Program-made: the position numbers and the translations under genes
Notes under the pieces: generated by a model
Database searches by the model: none
The model's input: the letters and a program-made list of their open reading frames with translations, nothing else
What the model was told of the DNA's origin: nothing
Origin: Rotaria sp. Silwood1
Lineage: Eukaryota > Rotifera > Eurotatoria > Philodinida > Philodinidae
Assembly: GCA_905250075.1 (NCBI GenBank)
Contig: CAJNOP010000190.1
Span: 186,001-250,000 of the forward strand
Reading direction: 5' to 3'
DNA: 64,000 nt
Shown here: one piece after another, positions 52,470 to 64,000 of the stretch
Layout: the number at the start of each line of letters is the position of its first letter
How positions within the stretch are numbered: the stretch's first letter is position 1

Positions 52470-53400
52470 TTGAATTTCCAGTTTTTTTATTTTTATTATT
52501 CCGACAAAATTCATTATCAGAAGATATTTTTGAAGTAAATGAAAGATTTCAACGATCTTTTATTTGTTTGATATGATGTGTACTTCGATATACTATATTT
52601 CATCTTGATAACAAAATCTATAAATCAAAATTATATCATTCTTTTATCTTTTTGTTTTAGTCATTGATAATGAATGTTTCTTATTTCTTGAATATCCTAT
52701 CTTTATATGTATGTCATCAACTTTTGTTTATAATGTTATATTTTATTCAGATTCTTTAGTATTCTTTTTTTGTGCTTCGCACATCGATTAGGCAATTATT
52801 CATTTCTTATCTCATCTTACTCGATGTGGTAACTATTGTAATATTGACTGATAGACTTGATAAACATCGAGAAAAAAGAAACGGCTCACATATCTTTAAA
52901 TGTACTCCGATAATATGATTCAAGTTATCTTAATCGCTTGTCGGAGGATGTATTCGTATTTTTTTGTACTTTAATTCCTGTCATTATATGTATGATTAAT
53001 TTTAATCTTATCATTTGTAATGTATAGTAAAAAGAAAAGAAAAGAAAAGAAAGGTACAATCTACTAGATCATTCTTTATCTTGAATAGATGAATAAATTA
53101 TAGATGAAATTCTTTAAGCAATCGATCGATCGATGGATTCTGCTACAGTATATGATTATTTTGAAAACGATGAACGAGATTGTTATTGGATAATCAATGT
53201 TTTTTGATGAAAACATTTTTTATTTTTTAATATTTGAGTCGATAAAAAAAAAAACAACTGAAGTTATCATTATGTTCAATAAAATTGTTTGAATGAATGA
53301 ACATTGTATTTAACTGATAAGGTTGAATCCTTTTGTTAAAAATGTGTCACTATTAATTTTGATTTCACTCGTTCAATTGCTCTTACAAATGATTCATACG
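52470..53400 (-). pseudogene. Decayed copy of exons 1-3 of the neighbouring SH3-protein gene
   Basis: Aligned by eye at an offset of about 4.57 kb to 57045-58002. The exon-3 copy is about 52480-52615 (TTATTATTCCGA and GTACTTCGA conserved). The exon-2 copy is about 53125-53215 (CGATCGATGG..TT.TG.T, GATGAACGAG.TTGTT). The exon-1 copy is about 53345-53400 (CTATTAATTTTGAT.TC.CTCGTTCAA, complement of the coding start). Many substitutions and indels break all frames, so it cannot encode the protein. The intron and promoter sequences are as well conserved as the exons, so this is a segmental tandem duplication rather than a retrocopy. Confidence 0.65.
53036..53054 (+). repeat. AAAAG pentanucleotide repeat
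   Basis: About four AAAAG units inside the duplicated copy. The corresponding place in the right copy (near 57610) has only a single AAGAAAAAAAG, so it expanded after the duplication. Confidence 0.7.
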
Positions 53401-55757
53401 CATTTGATATCGATAGCAAACAAACAACGAAGAAACGATAATGTTCAATGAATTATATTGCGTTACGTATGGAAGAAAGACATAAAACAAACAACAATTA
53501 TTTATCTTACTTTGAGTACCAATGTGAGAAAGAAGGTAATCAAAGAACGAATAATCAAACAAAAAATTATTCTGTTTTATGAAAACTGATCGTCTTTTGC
53601 ATTGAATAGAGATGTTAAACTTCTTCTTTTTTCCTATAACAAAGTGAAACGCATGTGTTCTGTATCATTGAAAATGAGAATAAGAGCAAAGGTGTTACAT
53701 TCAGCTGTATATCATTGCTTTTACAAGTGAACTATGTCTAATGAAAAAAACAAAAATCATTTAATGAAATCCTGTCAATGTGTGACAGTCGACTGAATAT
53801 AAAATTGACAGATAATGGTAAAAAATAGTTCATTGAATAATTTTCAGAAAAGATAGAAATGTTCTAATGAATAGTATCACTTGCATTAGCAAAAAAAAAT
53901 AACTATGTACGCAGAATAAGTAATACTCACGCATTTTGCTCTGTAAAAGAATTCCATAATTGAATTTTCTCATTTTATATTTTCCATATAATAGTGATTA
54001 TATCAAAAAAAATCAGTTGCATAATAGTTCTAAATCGAAATGTTTTCAATATGTTTGACATTACTTAAATAATTAAAAATTCCTATTTTTGTTTGACAAC
54101 GATAATAATAGTTTTCGTTACGAAACCAAGATACTATGTCTACGATTGTTTATTTAAGACACAAGATTAAAAAATGTTTTTTATACTGTATATACATAAT
54201 TAGTAATCAACAGACATTCATATTTCTCCTCGACTTTTATTTACAGGCAATTAAACTATGTAAATCATTCATTTTTCTTTACTTGCTCATCAATATAGAA
54301 AAGATGTTGTTATCAGCTGTTGCTGTCTATTTTGATTTGCTGATCTCATCAACTTCATTTATATATAGACTAAAGACATTGCACGATACTATGACCATGA
54401 GCGAAAAAAAACAGGTTATTTCCATTAATCATGAGTCGTTTGCATCTTTATGAGATTTCAAAAGTCATCATGAGAACGATGATTGTTTATCTTATTATTG
54501 AAGAGCACTTAACATTCATGTCATATAAACAAGTTTGTTGTTCTTTTCTTCTCAATCAGTCTATCTGTCTATTGAAGTAAAAACTATAGGATAAAGGTCA
54601 TGTCTACATCATTCAAAATTATTAATTATTAAACTTATTTTTATGATGTAAGACATCTCGAAGTTTTTTTCTACATTGATAATAAATATATAATAGTGAT
54701 TAAAAGCAATATATGGTATGCTATGTTGGCATTCAAGGCTACATGATACTTATGTATATGTATATAGTAGTCCTTCTCAGTTAATTTTCATTCTATTTTG
54801 ACGTCTATTCATTAGTGTCTTCCATTAAACGTCACCCGTGATACTGATCCTAAGGACAAAAAAAAAAACAGAAAGAGAGCACTTTACACAAGGGTGTCCT
54901 GAGGTCATCAAAATTGATGAGAAGAAAAAACAAAGAACAAAGAAAATCGTTCAGTTTTACTGGAAGAAAAAGAGTATTTTCCAAAATCGCATTTGAGATA
55001 CTATGATCATAAAATTAGGTCAGAAAGTAATAAAAAGATATAGTTGTATTGTAAGTTTGAACAAGCTGCATATATTGATGCAACTGGCATACTCACATCT
55101 GAATAAATCACTTCATGAGTAACACTTCTTTGATCATTAAGTTTACTGTGAATACTAACTTCTTCAAATGATGATTTAAATCACATGACAAATTATATTT
55201 TATGCTTGATAAGTGTCATTTAGAAATCTATTATATGCAGAAATTATCGATTAACTAAATACTAAAACAAATTATCATAATAGCTTATAGAGTATTTTCT
55301 ATGGTATAATCACGATTATTCATTCATTTATTATGTATGGTGACGATATAACAAAAAACAAGAATGATTGTATAATACAGTGTTATTTTTACTTTTTTTG
55401 AAACAATAAATTCAATCTGATTTGTTATGAAAATATTCATACAACTAGAAAAGTTCTTTGAAGTATTAAAATCTCGAAAATCTTATTAATTTTGCAAAAA
55501 AAAAATATTTCAAATTCGTTTAATTAATTATTCAATTGTATAGACATATAATAATGAAAAGTTCTTTTTTTTTTAGTGTATCTTTAATTTAAAATCAAGA
55601 TATTAACAATGACATTAGTTATTAGTCTTCGTTGAAAAATAATTATAGTAAGATGAACAATATCTATCATTATTAAACGTTTGATTGTTTATTTTCGTTC
55701 CATGACAAATGCAAAAAATCTACTTTGAATATTATATAAGAAGTCAATTATTTCATA

Positions 55758-58002
55758 TTACAAAACAGTCTCTTTTAAACCTTTAAGAGATAAAAATGAA
55801 TTAATATGATGATATGCTAAACATGTTTGTGGTAAAAATCCAATTGAACCATCATCTTCTTTTTGTACAAGTAATGTTGATTTTCCAATACGTTTTAATA
55901 AACGTACTTGATCACCACGTATAACTGAAAATATATTTGTTCCATTTGTTGTTGATAATAATGATGAATTTTTATATTCATGCCAAACAAGATATGTTCG
56001 TTTTTTATGATGTTTTTCATTATTCATTGAAGTTGAAGAAGATGAAGATGATGATGATGATGATGATGAATATGATGATGATGAAAATGATGTTTGAAGA
56101 GAATCAAGTTCAATAGCAGCTAAATTAAGTTCACCAAATACATTTGAATTTTGTTTTTCATGATTTACTAATGGATAACAATGTTTCATATCAATTGTTG
56201 TAAAATGATGTTGAAGAGAAAGATGATTTGGTTCAGATAATACTGGTGATGATGTCTAAAAATCATAAAAATAAATCAAATTTACAATGACATATTTATA
56301 ACCATATTATATTTTCTTATTTAAATAGAATTGCTGTCATGAATAATTTTCTTTCGGCTATATAGATTAGTTATGTCTGTTTGATCTATAATCTAGTTTT
56401 ATTTTTATATATCTTACTAAAATAATTGGTTTTTGTATTTGTGTTCTCATCCAAAGTGAACCATCACATGATAAATTTCTTCGTCGTTTTTCTATAAGTG
56501 TACGAGTTAATTTTTGTTGATTTATTTTTGGTAATGTTTTAATATGTGAAAATGATTGACTAGAAGATAAATTTTCTTTATTATAATAATTTATATTAGA
56601 TAATTTTTTAATTTCATTTTTATTAATTATATCTAATGGAGATGATGATTCTGTTGATGAATTATTTTTTAATTTTTTATAATTATTAAATGATGAACGT
56701 CGTTCACAATGACAATGTGGACATGATGTATGTAATGAACGTTTAAATGATTTTGTTCCAAAATTTTCTTCTGAATAACCTGAATCACCTTCACCACTAT
56801 GATGTGATAATGTTGAAATAATTTGTTGTTCAAATTGTTTTCGATTATTTCGACGTTGAGATTTTTTCTTTGTATCAGAATAATTAACAAGTGTTGATGA
56901 TAGACGATCAAAATGAGTATAATTTGTAGCATTATTAGATAATTTTTGATGACTATGACTAAGATCGATTATAGGCGATGGTGAAGCTAAGTTAGAAAAA
57001 TATATAATTGTAAAAAAAAACAATAAAATAACATACGATGTTGTCGTTGTATATTAGGAAATTGCTTATTATTCCGATGAAGTTCATCGACAGAAAATGT
57101 TCTTGATGTAATTGAATTATTTGTACGTTCTTTTAAAGAACGCCATGAACTAGTTCGACGTACTTTGTTTGATCTCGATGATGAAATCTATAAATCAATA
57201 TTATTATATCATTCAGTTTTTTTGTTCTTCAAATAATAGTAAATTGATAATTGATGTCTCTCATCTATTTAATAGCTTATATTAGTATATCTTTCATTAA
57301 GATTATTTTTATTATTACGTTCATTCAGATTCTCTAGTTTTTTTTCATATGCTATGTATACCTATTAGGCAATTGTTCTTTTCTTATCTCATCTTACTCG
57401 ATGTGGTAACTATTGTAATATTGACTGATAAACATAAAAGAAAATGGCTCACATATCTTTAAATATTCTCCAATAACATGATTCAAGTTGTCTTAATCAC
57501 TCGTGGGAAGATGTGTTTGTATTTGCCCTTTAATTCTTGTCATGATATGAAAGCTCCGAACATGATTACTTTTCATCTTATCATTTGTTATATGTTTGTA
57601 TAAATAGAATAAGAAAAAAAGTTCAATCTACTATGTTATTCTTCATATTGATTAGATGAACAAATTATTGATGAAACTTTTTTTTTTTTTGTTACCGGTC
57701 GATCAATGGGTGTTGGTGTTGTATGTAACCATTTCGATAATGATGAACGAGGTTGTTGTTGGATAATTAATGTTCCTGAAGATGAAATTTGTCTATTAGA
57801 TTTTGAATCAATATTAGTTATTTTGATATTTGAATCTATGAAAAAAAAGAACGATATGAAATTATCTTTTATGTTTAATAACATTATTTAAATTAATAAG
57901 ATATATATTTAACAGACCTGATCGAATTTGATCGTTAGAACGCGCTACTGTTAATTTTGATCTCGCTCGTTCAAATGCACTTACAAGTAATTTCATAAGC
58001 AT
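55758..58002 (-). CDS. Largely disordered protein with C-terminal SH3-like domain
   Basis: Five exons splice in phase: 57918-58002 (MLMKLLVSAFERARSKLTV...), 57696-57835, about 57038-57187, about 56413-56988 and 55758-56257, giving about 490 residues. The middle is Ser/Asn-rich and basic, with SGEGDSGYSEENF, a CPHCHC cluster and a long Ser run encoded by a GAT/ATC-like microsatellite. The last about 75 residues look like an SH3 fold (RTYLVWHEYKN, FSVIRGDQVRLLKR, DGSIGFLPQTCL: a hydrophobic strand, RGDQV loop and terminal G.LP..). This suggests a scaffold that binds proline-rich partners. I do not recognise the family. The start could be M1 or M3. The 5' half and upstream region have a decayed tandem copy to the left. 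Confidence 0.75.
56034..56095 (-). repeat. GAT/TGA microsatellite coding poly-Ser
   Basis: Plus-strand GATGATGAT runs read on the minus strand as TCA/TCT/TCC codons, making the Ser tract upstream of the SH3-like domain. Confidence 0.85.
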
Positions 58003-59940
58003 TTTATATCAATAACAAGAATTTAAAAAAAAAGAATGACGATGATAATGTTCAATGAGTTGTAATGTGTTAAGTGTAAAAGAGAGAAAGCCAAAAACAA
58101 GTAACAAATATTTCCGCTCTCTCGACACTAAGATGAGAGAGAGGAAATAACGGAAAGAGAACAGAAGAGAAGAAAGAAAAGAGAATAGAGAGTTATACTA
58201 TTTGATGAAAGTTTATCGTCTCGTTGTTGACCAGAGATAGTATATTCTTTTTCTCTCTGTATTTCAACAATCATAGTAAAATGAATGTTCTCTATGATTG
58301 AACACTACTCAAAATGACAATGAGAACAAAGGTGTTATACATTTTAGTTTTTATGATCGAGTTTTATATGATAATAAATATCCTCAGAGAATAAATCGAT
58401 CGATTAAAAATTCTACAAAAATATTTTATTAGAAACATTCTCCAAAGACATTTGTTAAATAGAAGTAGTTTATATGTGTTTATTTTCATGACTTTAATTT
58501 ATCTAAATTGAAATATTTATCAATTTTTTGTTTTTTTTTATCTATAAAAAAGAAATTTTGATATGAATTTAAGAAAGAAACAGCTTGTATTAATCTTAAT
58601 GATTATTTATGTAAGAAATACAAGAAAAGAATGTTTTCATATCTATGGTTAGTAATTGAGATATCTTCGTATATATTACATCATATTTCCATTTACAGAC
58701 AATTTGACCGTGTATGCCATTCATTTTCTTATATTCACTCATCAATACATAGGAAGATGGTGTTATCAGCTGCTGCTATATAAATAAAACTGTCTGTTCT
58801 GATTTGCTGATCTCATCAACCTCATTTATATAGACTAAAGAAAATTGCACGATATTATATCCATGGGCGAAAGACAGCTTATTCTCATTGCTCATTAGTC
58901 GTTTGTGTCCTCGTTCTACGTCCTATGATTACAAAACAACATTGAGAACAATGATTGTTTATCTCATTTGTTGAAGAGTACTTAGTATTCACCGACAAAT
59001 TTGTTGTTCTTTTTCCTTTCTATATGTCTATTGAACTTAAAACTATAGAATAAAGATTATTGTCTAAAATATTTTTTGTTATCAAACTTACTTTTACGAC
59101 ATAAAACATCTCGAAGTTTTTTCCACATTGATAAACAATATATAATAGTGATTAAAAGCAATAATATGATATGCTATATCGTTTTTTTTTGTTGTGTGTG
59201 TTTATAATGACATTCAAGGCTACATGATATTTATGTATATGTATATATAGTAGTCCTTCTCAGTTAATTTTCATTCTATTTTGGCGCCTATCCATTAACT
59301 TCTTCCATTAAACATCATCATGTTATAGATACTAAGGACAAAAAAAAGAAGAAGGCAAAGAGAGAGAGAGAGAGTACTTTACATATAATTAAATTATACC
59401 AAAAGACGCAGAAAAATGATAAAAAAAAAAAAATCTAATTTTATTGTGAAAATCGAATAAATTAAAGTCTTAATTTAAAAGTAGTTTTGTTCTTTTTTTA
59501 ATAACATATGGATTAAAATCTCTCGACAAAATCTGAACAAACTATATGTAATAGAGTAAAATATTCTTTACGTCAATGATTTATTTATTCAAGCATATGG
59601 TACTTATTTATCTTAATTAATTAAAATATTTTTCCGTTCTTTTTATCGAGGTCTATACGAACTTGAGTTAATTCATAAATCAATAGACTTTCTATTACTT
59701 GAAAACCTGTATACAGATCAACCAAATGGAATAAATAAAGTTTATTCTTTGTGTAATTTTCAATGAGTTTTTTTTTCTAATAGATAAATATTGATTTACT
59801 GATAAATTATGAAGAATTAGTATTGATACAACTGACATATATCTGTATGTGAATAAATCAATTTAAATGAAATAAAAAATTCCTCGGATAATCAAGTTTA
59901 ACCACTTGTTCAAGTAATGATTTAATAGGATTTGAAAGAT
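58003..59940. promoter_or_regulatory. Upstream region of the SH3-protein gene, conserved in the tandem copy
   Basis: Segments about 58735-58860 and 59210-59310 are the best conserved parts relative to the duplicate at 54280-54390 and 54730-54835. They include GTGTTATCAGCTG.TGCT, GATTTGCTGATCTCATCAAC and a TATATAGACTAAAG that could be a TATA element. Being more conserved than the decayed exons, they may be functional promoter or enhancer sequence, although chance or a recent conversion could also explain this. GA-rich tracts occur at about 58128-58160 and 59359-59372. Confidence 0.4.
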
Positions 59941-62676
59941 TTAAATTATCTGATTAGATTATATTCTAATTGATAAGCTTCTTTTGAAAATTTATAATAA
60001 TCCTAAAGAAGTTCAACATATCGTTTTTATGCACTAATATAGACGACATCTGATGTTTTTGATTTTGATAGTTGATGAAATCAATAAATATAAATAGCTG
60101 GACTATGTTTATGAATTCTATTCATAAGACATTCGGGTTTTAATTCAATAAATATTATTAGACGACTGAAAATAAACAAATCAAATTTATCTATGAATAT
60201 TTTTGAATTTCTTTTGCTTCATGAGTAACATAAATAAAAGGATTGACAATTTTTATGACATTCTAAGTATTAGCTTTCAAATTAATCGAATGCATGAATG
60301 CTTTTAGGAGATGAATATTATTGATAAGAACGTTTGTTTGATGCAATATTACAACTTTAAAATTTATTGTATATATATGGATTCAATTAGTTCATATTTT
60401 AACATAGGAGAAAATTTTGTTATTGTTTTCTATTTTCCTGCAATACGATAAGAGTTGAATAAAAAAAAAAAATTAAAAATTTTCTTTCGAAATGATTACA
60501 TTACAAATAAGTTTTATTTTATGTAGAATAATATAATTCATTTACTTATAAATATAAACCTGGAGAATATTTGATGAGAGTTCGAACATAATAATTAAAT
60601 AATCAATGATGTCTTACTTTCTAAAGAAGCTTTGTTGACATGCAATATTAATTAATCTTACTAGGTATATTCGCTGCCATATAAAATATCTTCGTAGTCG
60701 TTATGATTTATCTAATGGATATTTTTAGAATTGTAAAAAGAAAAAACGAATTTATTGATGAAAATTTATTTTTTTTAATGTTGTCATTATATTTCATTTA
60801 TTTTTCGTTTTTTTTGCATTTGTAACATTTGTTTTAATATATAACTTAAAATTGTTCTAATTTATTGTCAGACAAGATTTCCTTACGGGTAAATGATTAT
60901 GTAAATGGTACACCTGCGATACAGAAAACGATAGACATAATACTTAATCGTTATAAAAATAGGATGATGCATAATAAATGACAGAATTTTGCATCCAATA
61001 TTTTAATCTCCACATATGTGTTATTAAAAGCAACAAAATATACTAAAAGATGCAATGTGAAAAATTTATTTTAATTCTATACTTTTTTTGTTTGAAACAA
61101 TTACAATAAACTAGACTGTGTAAATTGTACAGCTTTTCACATTGCATCTTATGATGTACTCTGTTGGTTTTAATAAAATGTATGTTGAGATTAAAATATC
61201 GAATACAAAATTCTCTCATATTTTATGGGTCACTCGTTACTTTTTCTTATTTCTATTTCTGTTCATCAAAATGATATTGTTTCTCTATTGTTTTTTCATT
61301 ATTATGAAAATTACCATCAATTCTATTCAGATATATGATTATATTTAGATCTTTTGCTTTAAGACAAACTATAATTTTCCATAAAAAATATTCTTGCTTA
61401 TATATTTAACCTACTGAAAGATAATAATTGGAAAGAGAAAAAAAAAATAGAAAGAGGCAACATGTTTTCTCTCTCTCTCGTCATCACCATTTATGAATGC
61501 TTAAATAGACATATTCTTCATCTCTTATGAATCTTATACGCGAGTCAATTCAGAACTTTGAAATCATATAACAAAAAGAGAGCATAAGTATTAATGAAAA
61601 GAATATTATTTGTAATGAGTGACAATATCTAATAGTTTTATATAAATTCTTTTGAGATTAGCACATTTATTTTCATTTTTGATTAAGTTTTAGAATAATA
61701 TTCAATAGAAGCTTGACGTTTTCTGAAAGTATGATTACTTCGCATGAAAGCATAAATTATATCACTTCAAGTTCGTTCACTATGTATTTATTTTCTTGAT
61801 GTTGTCAATCCGATTGTTAGTTTCAGAACTTCCGACAGTCATCATATCAATCTCTATTTTCAACATCTAAAATAACCGTACCAATATAGATTCACTTTTT
61901 TTTCTTCAACATATATATGTTAGCGTTCAAAACTAAGTTGTAGAAGAAACCCTCGTTAATACCTACATTGGTCACTAGATACATGTTGAATTTGAATTCT
62001 TGGTAGTAAATTATATTGAAACAATGGAATTTCAGATATCACAGTCATCAATGAACAAAAATTGAATTCGAACTCAAACATTTATGGATAATTTTCTATA
62101 AAACCTAAACCTTTATAGAAATTCATTCATAACTTGATGAATCCGATTTGAATTTCTCTATTAATGATTGTATGACGTGAAATATCATTGTTTCAATATA
62201 ATTCATTCAATTTAACATCTATTTAGAAACTAATGAAGATTTTAACTAAAACTTCATGTTCAATATGACATTGAATGTATCCAAATTCAGAATTCTAGAC
62301 TTGTCTAGACGCATTAAGATTGTACTGAATATAAGATGAGATATTAAGATATATTTTGTTTGAAGAGTACTTTCATCCTGAAAATTATTATCGACAAATT
62401 TATCTATCATATGCGCTCTAGGGCTAAGTAGTTTTTTTCTAGAAAATGATTTCTTAAAAGCATTTCGTCTTTTCTGTTGTTTTCTTTTTTTATGATTAGG
62501 GGATATTTGGATCATTCAACGATTACTTTTTTTTTTTTGTTTTCGTAACCTTGACTTTTGTTAATATGCATTTGCAAAAAAAAAAAAAAAGAGATATAGA
62601 TAATTAAAAAATATTATAAATATTTTATAAATTAGTGTGAATAACACATTAGAATAATTACAAAACGGTTAATATA
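59941..62676. other. Gene-free interval before the receptor fragment
   Basis: AT-rich. A 17-bp perfect inverted repeat is at 61047-61063 / 61134-61150. A basic 89-codon minus-strand ORF (62246-62515) has no recognisable domain. CT-repeat near 61468-61480. Confidence 0.5.
61047..61150. repeat. 17-bp perfect inverted repeat
   Basis: AAGATGCAATGTGAAAA at 61047-61063 and its exact complement TTTTCACATTGCATCTT at 61134-61150 bound a 104-bp segment with no other feature. It could be a very small MITE or a chance cruciform. Confidence 0.75.
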
Positions 62677-63201
62677 ATGGAAAATGATAGTAACTTTTCA
62701 ATATTCTTATTGAATGATTATTATTCATGCACATTTACAAATGGAATACTTATACGTTATTTTGGTACAATAATTTTTATAATTGGAATTATATCAACAT
62801 TATTAAGTATTTGTGTATTTACAAGAAAACCTCTTCGTATGTAATTAAATCATTGTTTTTTTTTGGACATAAAACAAAATTTTATTTGATATAGGTCGTA
62901 AATCATGTTGTTTCTATTTTTTAATATTAGCTATTAGTGATTCAATACATTTATCAACAATGACAATAGAACATTTACCATATAGTTTTAAGATTGATTT
63001 AATTGTATTTTATTCAATTATTTGTAAATTTACTATATTTATTATATATTTTTCGAATCATTTATCCAATATTGTAATTACATTAGCATCAATGTAAGTT
63101 CTTGAAAACAAAAAAATTTTTATTATTATTGAGCTATATTAAACTATAGTTTAACTCGACAATTATCTTTTCTTTTTATATATCGTAGAGTGAGCATTTG
63201 A
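62677..63201 (+). pseudogene. 5' fragment of a rhodopsin-like seven-transmembrane receptor
   Basis: Exons 62677-62832, about 62895-63092 and 63150-63201 join at C|GT and AT|T. They encode an extracellular N-terminus (MENDSNFSIFLLNDYYSC) and TM1 (YFGTIIFIIGIISTLLSICVF). TM2 follows (CCFYFLILAISDSIHL, with the conserved D in the L.ISD motif), then TM3 (IICKFTIFIIYFSNHLSNIVITLAS, with the conserved Cys at its start). Where an intact receptor would have the D/E-R motif, the joined exon reads ILTRQLSFLF and stops 17 codons later (TGA 63199-63201). No TM4-TM7 sequence was found in the following 800 bp. It is therefore a truncated receptor or pseudogene. The ligand is unknown; the best guess is a rotifer peptide-receptor-like family. 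Confidence 0.7.
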
Positions 63202-64000
63202 TTAATTATATTTCATAGTCAACAAAAAATAGCCGATATTTCAGACATTTGTGTTGTAGTCTTAGTATGTTTTTAAGCTTTTGTGTCACACACAATCTAT
63301 TCTTATTAAAATCATCTAATGAATAATAACGATAGCAAAATAATTAGTTATAGTCACGCAAATGATAAGATAAGGGCAGACAGTATTTTCACTATCTAAT
63401 GAAAATCTTCTTGATTTTACAATATTTTAAAATTTTACTATTTATATATTCATGCTCGATAAAAAAAGATTCAATCATTCGAGACGCTTAATACTATCTA
63501 AAATATCAGTCGTAGATGATAATTCACCTCGTGCACTGATGAATAAACGCAACCGAATATTGATCTTCATCATGTATTGTCGAAACACTCACTCTCTCTT
63601 CAATGTAAAATCTTGTTGAACTTCCTAACAAGTAACATGGCTCACATATCTTCGACGCACAAGTAGAAGAAAAATTTAAAAAAATTTGCTTTAACAAAAA
63701 TATCAAACAAAGCTTGCAATTAAGAAAATCACCCTTATGTCTAACGCTTTGAAGCAGCCCTGTAAATAGAACGCAGTTCGATGAAGAAACGTCATGGAGT
63801 GACCAGAGACGATATTTCATGTCGCTTAGAATCTTTTGTTGTATCATAAATCTGGTTTTGAGGAACTTGTTTTTCTACAGATTCTCATCCAAATAGTTTT
63901 GTTGAAATCTTTAGACTTATCAATTTTTGATAGAAAATTCTTCCAACTATTTTAAGATTCTTGCTATTTATTACCATCGAGAGGAATACTTAAAAATACA
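63202..64000. other. Right edge, no recognised gene
   Basis: It contains a 107-codon minus-strand ORF (63524-63847) with several Cys but no motif I can place and no upstream context; it may be the relic of another element. No receptor exons continue here. Confidence 0.45.

Larger units (their letters stand above)
52470..55190. repeat. Tandem duplicate of 57045-59940
   Basis: Direct repeat with the same order of landmarks in both copies: CTCATCTTACTCGATGTGGTAACTATTG cores (52818 / 57388), TGCTGATCTCATCAAC (about 54338 / 58806), ATTCAAGGCTACATGATA (54732 / 59213), CTTCTCAGTTAATTTTCATT (54773 / 59255) and TATTGAT.CAACTG.CATA (55075 / 59821). Indels make the spacing vary between about 4.45 and 4.75 kb. 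Confidence 0.8.

Noticed and set aside
62246-62515. Basic 89-codon minus-strand ORF (KKRKQQKRRN start)
   Set aside because: The basic start could mimic a nuclear signal, but the rest is unstructured AT-rich translation with no recognisable domain.
63524-63847. 107-codon minus-strand ORF
   Set aside because: No domain, no splice context and no repeat of motifs; kept only as a remark for the right edge.
1-64000. CRISPR arrays or bacterial operons
   Set aside because: No spaced direct repeats. Gene structure with spliceosomal introns is eukaryotic throughout.

Overview
The window looks like metazoan nuclear DNA, most likely from a bdelloid rotifer. It is strongly AT-rich. Coding exons are short and compact, and most introns are about 50-70 nt with GT-AG ends. 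Conserved animal genes are recognisable (COP1, OSTC, ribosomal protein uL23, stomatin, FANK1). They sit beside an ADP-ribosyltransferase fused to leucine-rich repeats and an intronless FAD oxidoreductase, a mix typical of bdelloids. The species assignment is inference; no rRNA, mitochondrial sequence or convincing tRNA is present.

Layout. At 1-658 (+) is the 3' end of a Cys-containing protein of unknown family, convergent with FANK1 (817-2727, -). After 3.6 kb without a gene come the ART-LRR gene (6293-7753, -) and a secreted FAD-dependent oxidoreductase (8961-10631, -) broken by one in-frame TGA. A small secreted, probably GPI-anchored protein lies at 14418-14888 (+). From 14.9 to 23.7 kb there is no recognisable gene, but there are several foldback and short-period repeats. 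Stomatin occupies 23698-25423 (-).

The 28014-33842 interval is bounded by about 767-bp inverted repeats. On its minus strand it carries a badly decayed ORF with conserved-looking motifs, so I read it as a dead DNA transposon with very long terminal repeats. Right of it are a two-EF-hand protein (34007-34279, -), OSTC (39281-39899, +), RPL23A (42351-43008, -) and a complete 17-exon COP1 (44919-49954, +). One COP1 intron holds a 0.57-kb foldback element.

The 52.4-60 kb block holds a multi-exon, mostly disordered protein with a C-terminal SH3-like domain (55758-58002, -). Its first exons and promoter region are duplicated in tandem downstream as a decayed copy (52470-55190). The window closes with a 5' fragment of a seven-transmembrane receptor (62677-63201, +) that stops after the third membrane segment.

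The genes do not form one pathway. They are housekeeping genes (OST complex, ribosome, ubiquitin ligase, membrane scaffold) interleaved with lineage-specific genes and mobile-element debris. The most unusual items are the long-TIR element with its dead ORF, the ART-LRR fusion, the nonsense-interrupted oxidoreductase and the tandemly duplicated SH3 gene.
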